A stretch of DNA of 11,541 nt from Streptomyces lilacinus (GTDB lineage Bacteria; Actinomycetota; Actinomycetes; Streptomycetales; Streptomycetaceae), in contig KL569408.1 of assembly GCA_000715685.1 (NCBI GenBank), forward strand, positions 32,379 through 43,919, read 5' to 3'. Shown one piece after another: positions 1-6,526 of the stretch. The notes below the pieces were generated by a model, which saw nothing but the letters and a program-made list of their open reading frames with translations, was not told the origin of the DNA and did not search any database. The position numbers and the translations under genes are program-made. Position 1 is the stretch's first letter. Each line of letters opens with the position of its first letter.

Positions 1-297
1 GTGGTCGTCGTCGCCACGCCGGCGGCGGCACCCGAGGCGGAGCCCGCGGCTGCCGAGCAGCCCGAGGTCGAGGCCGAGGTCGAGGCCGCCCCCGCCAAGA
101 AGGCGGCCCGCAAGACGGCCGCCAAGAAGGCGCCGGCGAAGAAGGCCACCACGGCGAAGAAGGCGGCGGCGAAGAAGACCACCACCGCCAAGAAGGCCAC
201 GGCGAAGAAGGCGGCCACGAAGACGGCCGCCAAGAAGGCGCCGGCCAAGAAGACGGCGAAGAAGGCCGCGGCGGCCGAGCCCTCCTCGGAGGACTGA
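1..297 (+). CDS. rne: C-terminal tail of probable ribonuclease E/G (5' partial)
   Basis: The open frame enters from the left edge and stops at TGA 295-297, so only the last 98 residues are present and the GTG at position 1 should not be taken as a start. The visible part begins Ala/Pro/Glu-rich (residues 1-30) and then becomes a run of AKK-type repeats (roughly residues 31-90) ending in an acidic SSED tail. Such a segment is disordered and strongly basic, and would bind RNA or DNA non-specifically. No catalytic domain is visible. The assignment rests on context: in Streptomyces an Rne/Rng-family endoribonuclease with a long low-complexity tail lies directly upstream of rplU-rpmA-obgE. RNase E/G cleaves single-stranded RNA in mRNA decay and rRNA/tRNA maturation. 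A histone H1-like protein could look the same from this fragment, but the gene order argues against it. Confidence 0.68.
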   Translation: MVVVATPAAAPEAEPAAAEQPEVEAEVEAAPAKKAARKTAAKKAPAKKATTAKKAAAKKTTTAKKATAKKAATKTAAKKAPAKKTAKKAAAAEPSSED

Positions 298-309
298 GCC
301 GCACCCGGT

Positions 310-338
310 GGTCCGGGTCCCGCCACGGGACCCGGACC
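310..338 (+). terminator. Strong hairpin terminator after the rne-like gene
   Basis: Bases 310-322 (GGTCCGGGTCCCG) pair perfectly with 326-338 (CGGGACCCGGACC): a 13-bp, almost all G-C stem with a 3-base loop, beginning 12 bases after the TGA stop. Only a short GGTTT follows rather than a U tract, which is usual for intrinsic terminators in high-GC actinobacteria. It separates the upstream gene from the rplU promoter that starts at 344. Confidence 0.8.
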
Positions 339-343
339 CCGGT

Positions 344-372
344 TTGACCCCCTGGTCAAGGCCCCGTAACCT
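344..372 (+). promoter_or_regulatory. Probable housekeeping-sigma promoter for rplU-rpmA
   Basis: TTGACC (344-349) resembles the -35 consensus at five of six positions. It is followed after exactly 17 bp by TAACCT (367-372), which fits the streptomycete -10 pattern TAnnnT. The expected transcription start is about 379-380. It lies just downstream of the terminator of the preceding gene and 152 bp before the rplU start, giving a leader of about 145 nt. No other promoter of similar quality was seen between the terminator and rplU. Confidence 0.65.
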
Positions 373-380
373 TGACCATC

Positions 381-483
381 GGCGTCTGTGTGACGCCACA
401 CCACTGAGCAAACACCTCCTGGCGTGCCGGGAGAGGCCGCTCGTCCATTCGGACTGTCACAGGCTCTGGCCCGTGCGAGCGGC
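381..483 (+). promoter_or_regulatory. Structured 5' leader of the rplU-rpmA mRNA
   Basis: Three hairpins follow one another in the predicted leader. Hairpin 1 is GGCGTC (381-386) with GACGCC (392-397) and a 5-base loop, placed almost at the predicted 5' end. Hairpin 2 is CTCCTGGC (416-423) with GCCGGGAG (426-433), with one G-U pair. The third is a perfect 8-bp stem, GCCGCTCG (436-443) with CGAGCGGC (476-483). Its 32-base interior contains a GTCC/GGAC mini-hairpin (443-454) that competes for base 443. Pairing was found by eye without energy calculation. Ribosomal protein operons often carry autoregulatory leaders, and an L21 leader family is described in low-GC Gram-positives; I do not recognise this as that family. 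Confidence 0.4.
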
Positions 484-524
484 TGGCATCAGCGGTCCCG
501 TTTACTAGCGAGAGTGAGATCCGC

Positions 525-845
525 GTGTACGCAGTCGTGCGTAGCGGTGGTCGCCAGCACAAGGTTGCTGTCGGCGACATCGTCGAGGTTGACAAGATTT
601 CCGACGGCAAGGTGGGCGACTCTGTCGAGCTCTCCACGCTGCTCGTGGTCGACGGCGAGTCCGTCACCAGCGACCCGTGGGTCCTGGCGGGCATCAAGGT
701 CCAGGCCGAGATCGTGGACCACCACAAGGGTGCCAAGATCGACATCCTGAAGTACAAGAACAAGACCGGTTACCGCAAGCGCATCGGTCACCGCCAGCAG
801 TACACCGCGGTCAAGATCGTCGGCATCCCGACGGCTGCGAAGTAA
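525..845 (+). CDS. rplU: 50S ribosomal protein L21
   Basis: This 106-residue protein has the normal length for bacterial L21. It begins [13 protein letters not shown], the family's conserved N-terminal beta strand, has a central segment ending [19 protein letters not shown], and finishes with the rRNA-binding tail [11 protein letters not shown]21 is a primary 23S rRNA-binding protein needed for assembly of the large subunit. The start is GTG at 525, since translation from there gives the canonical N-terminus; the ribosome binding site is weak, a GAGAGTGAG-like stretch at 510-518. The gene is 14 bp upstream of rpmA and is clearly co-transcribed with it from the promoter at 344-372. Codon use and length are ordinary and nothing looks disrupted. 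Confidence 0.98.
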   Translation: MYAVVRSGGRQHKVAVGDIVEVDKISDGKVGDSVELSTLLVVDGESVTSDPWVLAGIKVQAEIVDHHKGAKIDILKYKNKTGYRKRIGHRQQYTAVKIVGIPTAAK

Positions 846-859
846 GGGACTGAGGAGAC

Positions 860-1114
860 ATGGCACACAAGAAGGGCGCATCGTCCACCCGGAACGGTCG
901 CGACTCCAACGCTCAGCGGCTCGGCGTGAAGCGCTTCGGCGGTCAGGTCGTCAACGCCGGTGAGATCCTGGTCCGCCAGCGCGGCACCCACTTCCACCCG
1001 GGCGCCGGTGTCGGTCGCGGCGGCGACGACACCCTGTTCGCGCTGCAGGCCGGTGCGGTGCAGTTCGGCACCCACCGTGGCCGCAAGGTCGTCAACATCG
1101 TTCCGGCCGTCTGA
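860..1114 (+). CDS. rpmA: 50S ribosomal protein L27
   Basis: The 84-residue product starts [16 protein letters not shown] and contains the family signature [15 protein letters not shown] at about residues 34-48. L27 sits at the peptidyl-transferase region of the 50S subunit, with its N-terminal tail near the P-site tRNA. The tail begins directly at AHKKG, without the extra N-terminal extension that Firmicutes L27 carries and removes with the Prp protease, so no such processing is expected. A clear ribosome binding site (TGAGGAG, 850-856) precedes the ATG. The gene follows rplU by 14 bp in the same transcript and is followed by a long hairpin at 1151-1189 before obgE. Confidence 0.98.
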   Translation: MAHKKGASSTRNGRDSNAQRLGVKRFGGQVVNAGEILVRQRGTHFHPGAGVGRGGDDTLFALQAGAVQFGTHRGRKVVNIVPAV

Positions 1115-1150
1115 TCCACTGGGATCCTGACGCCGTAGAGCGATGAGCGA

Positions 1151-1189
1151 GGGCGGACCTCGCTTCCCTGCGGGGAAGCGGGTCCGCCC
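1151..1189 (+). terminator. Hairpin between rpmA and obgE (terminator or attenuator)
   Basis: GGGCGGACC (1151-1159) pairs with GGTCCGCCC (1181-1189), and CGCTTCCC (1161-1168) pairs with GGGAAGCG (1173-1180). The T at 1160 is bulged and TGCG forms the loop, giving a 17-bp stem. It is followed by TTGT but no proper U tract. The position, 37 bp after rpmA and 51 bp before obgE, suggests full or partial termination after the ribosomal protein genes. I could not find a convincing promoter between this hairpin and obgE, so read-through into obgE is possible. Confidence 0.75.
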
Positions 1190-1239
1190 TTGTCGCGTTA
1201 CAACAGAGACATCCCCGAAGTATCTGGAGGCACACCGCT

Positions 1240-2656
1240 ATGACCACCTTCGTGGACCGCGTCGAGCTGCATGTCGCCGCGGGTAACGGAGGCCACGGCT
1301 GCGCCTCCGTCCACCGCGAGAAGTTCAAGGAGATGTGTATAAGAGACAGACGTGACCCTGGTCGTCGACCAGTCCGTCACCACGCTTCTGGACTACCACC
1401 ACAGCCCGCACCGCAAGGCCACCAACGGCAAGCCCGGCGAGGGCGGCAACCGCTCCGGCAAGGACGGTACGGACCTGGTCCTGCCGGTCCCGGACGGCAC
1501 CGTCGTCATGGACCGGAACGGCAACGTCCTGGCCGACCTCGTCGGCGAGGGCACCACCTACATCGCCGCCCAGGGCGGCCGCGGCGGCCTCGGCAACGCC
1601 GCGCTGGCCTCGGCCCGCCGCAAGGCCCCCGGCTTCGCGCTGCTCGGCGAGCCGGGCCAGAGCCAGGACATCGTCCTGGAGCTGAAGACCGTCGCCGACG
1701 TGGCCCTCGTCGGCTACCCCAGCGCGGGCAAGTCCTCGCTGATCTCCGTGCTGTCGGCCGCCAAGCCGAAGATCGCGGACTACCCCTTCACCACCCTGGT
1801 GCCGAACCTCGGCGTCGTCACGGCCGGTGCGACCGTCTACACCATCGCCGACGTCCCCGGTCTGATCCCCGGCGCCAGCCAGGGCAAGGGCCTGGGCCTG
1901 GAGTTCCTGCGGCACGTCGAGCGCTGCTCGGTGCTGGTGCACGTCCTCGACACCGCCACGCTCGAGTCCGAGCGCGACCCGCTGACCGACCTCGACGTCA
2001 TCGAGGCCGAGCTCAAGGAGTACGGCGGCCTGGAGAACCGGCCCCGCATCGTCGTCCTCAACAAGATCGACATCCCGGACGGCCAGGACCTCGCCGAGAT
2101 GGTTCGGCCCGAGCTGGAGTCCCGCGGCTACCGCATCTTCGAGGTCTCGGCCGTCTCCCGGCAGGGCCTGAAGGAGCTGTCCTTCGCCCTGGCGGGCATC
2201 GTCGCCGAGGCGCGCGCCGCGAAGCCGAAGGAGGAGGCGACCCGGATCGTCATCCGTCCGAAGGCGGTCGACGACGCGGGCTTCACGGTCACCCAGGAGG
2301 AGGACGGCCTCTTCCGCGTGCGCGGCGAGAAGCCGGAGCGCTGGGTGCGCCAGACCGACTTCAACAACGACGAGGCCGTCGGCTACCTCGCCGACCGCCT
2401 CAACCGCCTCGGTGTCGAGGAGGAGCTGATGAAGGCCGGTGCCCGGGCGGGCGACGGCGTGGCCATCGGCCCCGAGGAGAACGCGGTCGTCTTCGACTGG
2501 GAGCCGACGATGGCGGCCGGTGCGGAGATGCTGGGCCGACGCGGTGAGGACCACCGCTTCGAGGCCCCGCGCCCGGCGGCCCAGCGCCGCCGCGAGCGCG
2601 AGGCGGAGCGCGACGAGGCCTCGCAGGAGTACGAGGGCTTCCACCCGTTCGGGTGA
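1240..2656 (+). CDS. obgE: GTPase ObgE/CgtA, frame broken by an adapter artefact
   Basis: Obg is an essential GTPase that acts in 50S subunit maturation and, in Streptomyces, in the onset of aerial growth. The ATG at 1240 has GGAGG (1226-1230) 9 bp upstream and opens [20 protein letters not shown], the start of the Gly-rich Obg fold. Counting from the GTG codon at 1352, the second part shows G1 GYPSAGKS (121-128), TT of switch I (147-148), G3 DVPG (167-170), G4 NKID (237-240), G5 SAV (266-268) and the actinobacterial C-terminal OCT domain (about 300-390). The first part (1240-1330) and the second (1352-2656) are in different frames because a 19-bp Nextera mosaic end sits at 1331-1349. From the family, about 15 residues of the Gly-rich LGGPDGGNGGRGGD segment are missing. 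I infer an intact gene of about 478 codons in the organism. Confidence 0.95.
1331..1349 (+). other. Nextera/Tn5 mosaic-end adapter sequence inside obgE
   Basis: AGATGTGTATAAGAGACAG is the complete 19-bp hyperactive-Tn5 mosaic end used in Nextera libraries. It replaces roughly 42-45 native bases of obgE, shifts the frame and creates the tell-tale peptide MCIRDR. Its orientation means the sequence to its right is the beginning of a tagmented insert. This is a library or assembly artefact, not an insertion sequence: there is no transposase, no second end and no target-site duplication. Confidence 0.97.
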
Positions 2657-2670
2657 TTCGCCTCTACCTC

Positions 2671-2712
2671 AAACGCCGGACGGGCTGGATTCATCCAGCC
2701 CGTCCGGCGTTT
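2671..2712. terminator. Bidirectional terminator, 20-bp perfect palindrome
   Basis: AAACGCCGGACGGGCTGGAT (2671-2690) is the exact reverse complement of 2693-2712, with TC at the centre; realistically the loop is about six bases. Each arm begins or ends in A or T runs, so the transcript in either direction has a G-C stem followed by a short U tract. It lies between the convergent ends of obgE (stop 2656) and the minus-strand gene (stop 2738), as expected for a shared bidirectional terminator. I recall near-identical palindromes (CGCCGGACGGGCTG) dispersed between genes in many Streptomyces genomes. Confidence 0.85.
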
Positions 2713-2737
2713 TAAGTACCAGGAGCCCCGGCGCCGG

Positions 2738-4873
2738 TCAGCCGCCCTGCGCGGCCGCCCTGCGCTGCTGCTGGTCCGGCGTGTCCGGAACCGCGGGCTC
2801 CGGGACGGCGACGGACGGTGCCTCGGCCTCCTCGGCGACGCCGAGGCGGGGCGGCGGGATCTCGGACGCCTCGGACGACCGCGCGGCGTCCATGCGGGCC
2901 CGCCGCGCGTCCGCCTTGGCGGCCAGCGCCAGCGCCGCCGCGTTGAAGCGGACCAGCGACGGCGGCTCCGAGGGACCCAGCAGCTGGACCTTCAGCTCGC
3001 GGCGCGCCGTCGCCAGCTCGTCGCGCTCGGGGTCGCGGACGGCCGCGAGGAGCTCGGCGACGCCGTCCGCCTCCGGCGTGAGGATCGTCGCCGCGCTCAC
3101 CGTGGGGAACGTCGCCTTGAACTCCTCCTCGTCCATCCCGCTCGTGTTCGCCACCGCGTACGGCTTCTCGCTGATGAGGTAGTCGGAGACGACGCTCGAG
3201 ACGTCGCTGACGAGCAGGTCGGACTGGTTGAAGCAGCTGTACAGCGCCGGCCGCGCGGCCGTGATGATCTGGTGCTCCCACTCCGGCAGCGAGGCCCAGT
3301 ACGCGGCCTCCCACGCGGCCGTGGCGGCCTCGACGGTCGCGGCGCGGCCCTTCTCCGGGGTGGTCTGCAGCAGCATCCGCTCGATCTCGTCCGCGCTGTC
3401 GCGGAAGGCGCTGGTGGTGAGCCGGTCCAGCTCGGTCGTGCGGCGGGCCAGCTCCGCGGCCGCCTCCGGTCCGGGACGGGGGCCGGAGCGGGCCGCGTTG
3501 GCCTCCCGGATCATGGCCTGGATGCGCTGGTCGGCGCGGCCGGCGCGCGGGTCGACGGAGCCGGTCATCGGGTGGGGCTTGTAGAGCAGGCGCACCGCGG
3601 GGTCGGCGAGCAGCGCGCGGACGATGTTCTCGCCGGCGAGCATGACGGAGGTGTTGCCGGGGTTGCCGTCCCAGCCCTCCCACGTCGGGGCGTAGAGCAC
3701 GGTGGTGTACGCGTCGTCGCCCGCCGCGCCCGGCTTGTGCGGCTGGATCGGCGCGAGCTGCGGCCGGCCGACCTCGACGACGTCCTTGTCCTCGACGCCG
3801 ATGTCGGCGAGCCGGTAGCGCTCGCGGGCGGCGGGTCCGGCGACCCACACCTCGTCGTAGGCCTTGGCGTAGGGGTTGCAGGAGGAGAGCTTGTCGCTCT
3901 CGCCGTGGTTGATGAAGGCGTGCTTGATGGACGGCATGCGCAGCACCTGCGAGGTCTTGCCGGAGTTCGCGGGGTGCAGCACGGCCTTGAGCGAGGACTT
4001 CTCCAGCGCCATCAGGTGGACGACCTTGGGGATGCAGACGATGGGCACGTCGGTGGCCTCGATCTTCTGCATCATGAAGCGCTCGCGGAGCACGATGATC
4101 GGCCGACCGTCGAGCGCGGCGAGGGTGGAGAGCCACATGTTGGCCTGGTACGCCGAGGTGGTGCCGCCGGAGAAGTACATGCCGACGGTGGGCCGGTAGT
4201 CGGCCAGCCAGCCGTCCAGCCATTCCAGGGCCTGCTGTTCGCCGGCGACGCGCCTGCCGGGCAGCAGCCAGCCGGCCAGGTGCACGGTGCCGGCGAGGGC
4301 GAGCGCGAAGGCGGTGCCGACGCCGGCGACGGCCCACAGCTCCTCGTCCGTGCCGATCGTCACCAGCAGGCCCGTGGTGGCCGGCACCGCGAACCGCAGC
4401 AGGCGGCGGCCGTGCTGACGGGCCAGCAGGCGCGGCGGGGCGACGGTCAGGTGGAGCCCGGAGGCGTCGATGTTGCGGGTGAGGAAGGGCAGGGTGCGGC
4501 TGCGGCGGACCAGGATCGCGGTGATCTGGCAGGCGAGGTGGGCGGCGTAGAAGAGGGCCAGCCCGACGAAGACGGGGGCGTAGCCGCGCAGCGACGCGTC
4601 GCCGTGCAGGCGCAACAGCCCGACCAGGACCAGCATGTCGCGCAGCAGCTGGCGGACCATCACATCGAAGCGGATCTTGCCCAGCACGGCGACGAGGCCC
4701 GGGTCGCGGTGCTGCAGGTGGAGATCGAGCGCGAGGCCCGCCGCCGAGGCGGTGATGAGCAGGGGTGCGTGGGGCACCAGGGCGGCGGCGAGCTGGGCGG
4801 CGAACAACACCAGCATCGTGAGCAGTGCCGCGAGCTGCACCGCTCGACGGGTGGTTGTTCCGGCAGAAGGCAC
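2738..4873 (-). CDS. Membrane-anchored CDP-glycerol glycerophosphotransferase-like protein
   Basis: Enzymes of this superfamily (TagF/TarL type) polymerise polyol-phosphate units onto teichoic-acid-like wall polymers at the inner face of the membrane. I start it at GTG 4873 because GGAG lies 8 bp upstream; 711 residues result. Hydrophobic segments near 12-33, 38-51, 79-91, 100-122, 160-174 and 180-203 suggest five or six membrane helices, followed by a cytoplasmic catalytic region. Family-like motifs are INHGESDK (321-328), LYAPTWEGW (393-401), YKPHP (431-435) and LVSDVSSVVSDYL (554-566). The stretch between the last two is unusually long, about 120 residues, and looks helical. The C-terminal 70 residues are Pro/Ala/Glu-rich and probably disordered. 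An upstream ATG at 5008 in the same frame has no good binding site. The donor and acceptor cannot be read from sequence. Confidence 0.85.
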   Translation of the reverse strand: MPSAGTTTRRAVQLAALLTMLVLFAAQLAAALVPHAPLLITASAAGLALDLHLQHRDPGLVAVLGKIRFDVMVRQLLRDMLVLVGLLRLHGDASLRGYAPVFVGLALFYAAHLACQITAILVRRSRTLPFLTRNIDASGLHLTVAPPRLLARQHGRRLLRFAVPATTGLLVTIGTDEELWAVAGVGTAFALALAGTVHLAGWLLPGRRVAGEQQALEWLDGWLADYRPTVGMYFSGGTTSAYQANMWLSTLAALDGRPIIVLRERFMMQKIEATDVPIVCIPKVVHLMALEKSSLKAVLHPANSGKTSQVLRMPSIKHAFINHGESDKLSSCNPYAKAYDEVWVAGPAARERYRLADIGVEDKDVVEVGRPQLAPIQPHKPGAAGDDAYTTVLYAPTWEGWDGNPGNTSVMLAGENIVRALLADPAVRLLYKPHPMTGSVDPRAGRADQRIQAMIREANAARSGPRPGPEAAAELARRTTELDRLTTSAFRDSADEIERMLLQTTPEKGRAATVEAATAAWEAAYWASLPEWEHQIITAARPALYSCFNQSDLLVSDVSSVVSDYLISEKPYAVANTSGMDEEEFKATFPTVSAATILTPEADGVAELLAAVRDPERDELATARRELKVQLLGPSEPPSLVRFNAAALALAAKADARRARMDAARSSEASEIPPPRLGVAEEAEAPSVAVPEPAVPDTPDQQQRRAAAQGG

Positions 4874-4953
4874 TGGAGGGGCTCCTGGCAGGAGTTCTTG
4901 AAGGAGGGGGGGAACCGTCGATGACAACTGTGGAGGACAACGGTCGACCACCG

Positions 4954-4983
4954 ACCGTATGACGGTGGCAGGTCGGGGAGCAA
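4954..4983 (-). promoter_or_regulatory. Possible promoter of the minus-strand glycerophosphotransferase-like gene
   Basis: On the minus strand, TTGCTC (4983-4978) is followed after 18 bp by TACGGT (4959-4954), which fits TAnnnT. The predicted start would lie near 4947, leaving a leader of about 75 nt before GTG 4873. The -35 match is only TTG. Of the sequence between this gene and proB (4874-5105, divergent), this is the best candidate I found for the minus strand. Confidence 0.3.
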
Positions 4984-5055
4984 TCTTCCATACCACCAAC
5001 CGCCGCATAACGGAGGCGAACGACTGATACCGACAAGCGGTAGATTTGCGGGTCC

Positions 5056-5089
5056 GAACAAGGTCTGAACGAACAAGGCCTGAACAAGG
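5056..5089. repeat. 15-bp tandem repeat upstream of proB
   Basis: GAACAAGGTCTGAAC (5056-5070) is followed directly by GAACAAGGCCTGAAC (5071-5085), one mismatch. A third GAACAAGG (5082-5089) overlaps the end of the second unit. The array ends 16 bp before the proposed proB start, in a region shared with the divergent gene's upstream side, and could be an operator. No dyad symmetry was seen within a unit. Confidence 0.7.
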
Positions 5090-5105
5090 CACGGCCGGGC
5101 ACGGC

Positions 5106-6273
5106 ATGGGCGATCACAGGGATGTGCGTACGTTGACTGGGGCAGGGACAGGGGCGCTTCGGGAGGTCCGGCGAGAGGTCCTCGAGGCCCGCAGGATCGT
5201 GGTCAAGGTGGGATCGTCGTCCCTCACCACCGCGAGCGGGGGGCTGGACGCCGACCGGGTTGACGCCCTCGTCGACGCCCTGGCCAAGACGCTGGGGCAG
5301 CAGGCCCGCGGGCAGGCCGTCGAGAAGGAGATCGTGCTGGTCTCCTCGGGCGCCATCGCCGCCGGGCTGGCGCCGCTGGGCCTGTGTATAAGAGACAGGC
5401 GTCGGTCAGGGGCTGCTCGTCGCCCGCTACACCGCCTCCTTCGCCCGCTACGGCCGCCGGGTCGGGCAGGTCCTGCTGACCAGCGACGACACCAGCCGCC
5501 GGGCGCACTACCGCAACGCGCGCCGGACGCTGGACCAGCTGCTCGCCATGGGCGCGGTCCCCATCGTCAACGAGAACGACACCGTCGCCACGGACGAGAT
5601 CCGCTTCGGCGACAACGACCGCCTCGCAGCGCTCGTCGCCCACCTCGTCCGGGCCGACCTGCTGGTGCTGCTGTCGGACGTCGACGGGCTGTACGACGGC
5701 GACCCCAGCATCCCCGGCACCTCGCGGATCGCCGAGGTCGCGGGGGAGGAGGACCTCGAGGGGATCTCCATCGGCAGTGCGGGCAAGGCCGGCGTGGGCA
5801 CCGGCGGCATGGTCACCAAGGTCGAGGCGGCCCGGATCGCGGCCGCCGCCGGCATCCCCGTCGTCCTCACCTCCGCCAGCCAGGCCGCCGACGCCCTGCG
5901 CGGGCACGCCACGGGCACGTACTTCCACCGCACCGGCCGCCGCTCGGCCGACCGGCTGCTGTGGCTCGCCCACGCGTCCACCCCGCGCGGCGCGCTGACC
6001 CTGGACGAGGGCGCCGTGCGCGCGGTCGTCGAGGGCACCGGCTCGCTGCTGCCGGCGGGCATCGCCTCGGTCGAGGGCGAGTTCAGCGCGGGCGACCCCG
6101 TCGAGCTGCGGGACCCGGCGGGCCGGGCCGTGGCGCGCGGGCTGGTCACCTACGACGCCGGGGAGATCCCCCAGCTGCTCGGCCGCTCCACCCGCGACCT
6201 GGCCCGCGAGCTGGGCCCGAGCTACGAGCGCGAGGTCGTGCACCGCGACGACCTCGTCGTCCTGCGCCCCTGA
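5106..6273 (+). CDS. proB: Glutamate 5-kinase, frame broken by adapter artefact and 4-base gap
   Basis: ProB phosphorylates glutamate with ATP, the first and feedback-inhibited step of proline synthesis in the cytoplasm. The amino acid kinase domain shows VVKVGSSSLT near the N-terminus, VSSGAIAAGLAPLGL before the break, and after it VNENDTV, FGDNDRLAALVAHL, LSDVDGLYDGDP and GTGGMVTKVEAA. A C-terminal PUA domain follows (about 5995-6260). Frame changes occur at 5383-5398, where most of a Nextera mosaic end replaces about 39 native bases (roughly 13 residues), and again at about 5407, where GTC-CAG lacks four bases (GGGC) of the expected SVGQGLL coding sequence. From 5410 the frame is correct to TGA 6271-6273. 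The start is uncertain: ATG 5106, GTG 5124 and TTG 5133 are all in frame and none has a good binding site. I infer a functional gene in the organism. Confidence 0.93.
5383..5398 (+). other. Partial Nextera/Tn5 mosaic-end sequence inside proB
   Basis: TGTGTATAAGAGACAG is the last 16 of 19 bases of the mosaic end. The upstream proB codons GGC CTG overlap it by TG, so the join looks like a chance two-base overlap between native sequence and adapter. Orientation is the same as at 1331-1349. It converts the ProB sequence after LAPLGL into CIRDR and destroys the frame. Confidence 0.95.
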
Positions 6274-6349
6274 GGGCGGCCCGGTCTCGTACTGCGCACC
6301 TCTGACGGGCGTCACCGTCCCGTACCGCGCCCGTCTGACGGGCGTCACC
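6258..6349. repeat. Degenerate tandem repeat spanning the proB stop codon
   Basis: Three related units can be aligned. Unit 0 (6258-6278) is the end of proB itself, CGTCCTGCGCCCC then TGA and GGGCG. Unit 1 starts at 6288 (CGTACTGCGCACCTC then TGACGGGCG). Unit 2 starts at 6321 (CGTACCGCGCCCGTC then TGACGGGCG). Units 1 and 2 are 33 bp apart and share the 16-base TCTGACGGGCGTCACC exactly (6301-6316 and 6334-6349). Each of these contains the dyad TGACG-GG-CGTCA. The remaining intergenic sequence to 6526 holds no ORF or convincing promoter, only a 7-bp hairpin (6482-6488 with 6498-6504) just before the next gene's binding site. Confidence 0.7.
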
Positions 6350-6526
6350 CGGGAGCGACAGGTGCGGTAAGTCCAGCCTTTCCATGGGGCCTTTCCGTAA
6401 AACCGCCACGCGGCCGCCCGCCGACTGGTCAACTTTGATGCGTGGGGCAGTGACGGACGCACGGCCCCGCCGCACCACACCGCTCCGCCGCCCGCGCGCG
6501 GAGCAGCGAGCAACGGGAGGCCGCCG

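Noticed and set aside
1..297. A free-standing histone H1-like or HupS-type DNA-binding protein
   Set aside because: The frame is open at the left edge with no visible start, and the location upstream of rplU fits the low-complexity tail of RNase E/G better.
1331..1349. A true insertion or pseudogenisation of obgE (and of proB at 5383-5398)
   Set aside because: The inserted sequence is exactly the commercial Tn5 mosaic end, has no transposase or partner end, and both genes are otherwise perfectly conserved. An artefact explains everything.
1325..2644. A 439-codon minus-strand open frame across obgE
   Set aside because: It is read antisense to the GTPase motifs and starts inside the adapter sequence; it is a mirror of codon bias.
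3272..4924. A 550-codon plus-strand open frame opposite the glycerophosphotransferase-like gene
   Set aside because: Its translation is low-complexity Gly/Val/Arg/Gln sequence with no domain, while the minus strand shows clear family motifs and membrane helices.
5008..5107. A longer glycerophosphotransferase-like protein starting at ATG 5008 or further upstream
   Set aside because: No ribosome binding site precedes these starts and the extra N-terminal sequence has no conserved character, while GTG 4873 has GGAG at ideal spacing.
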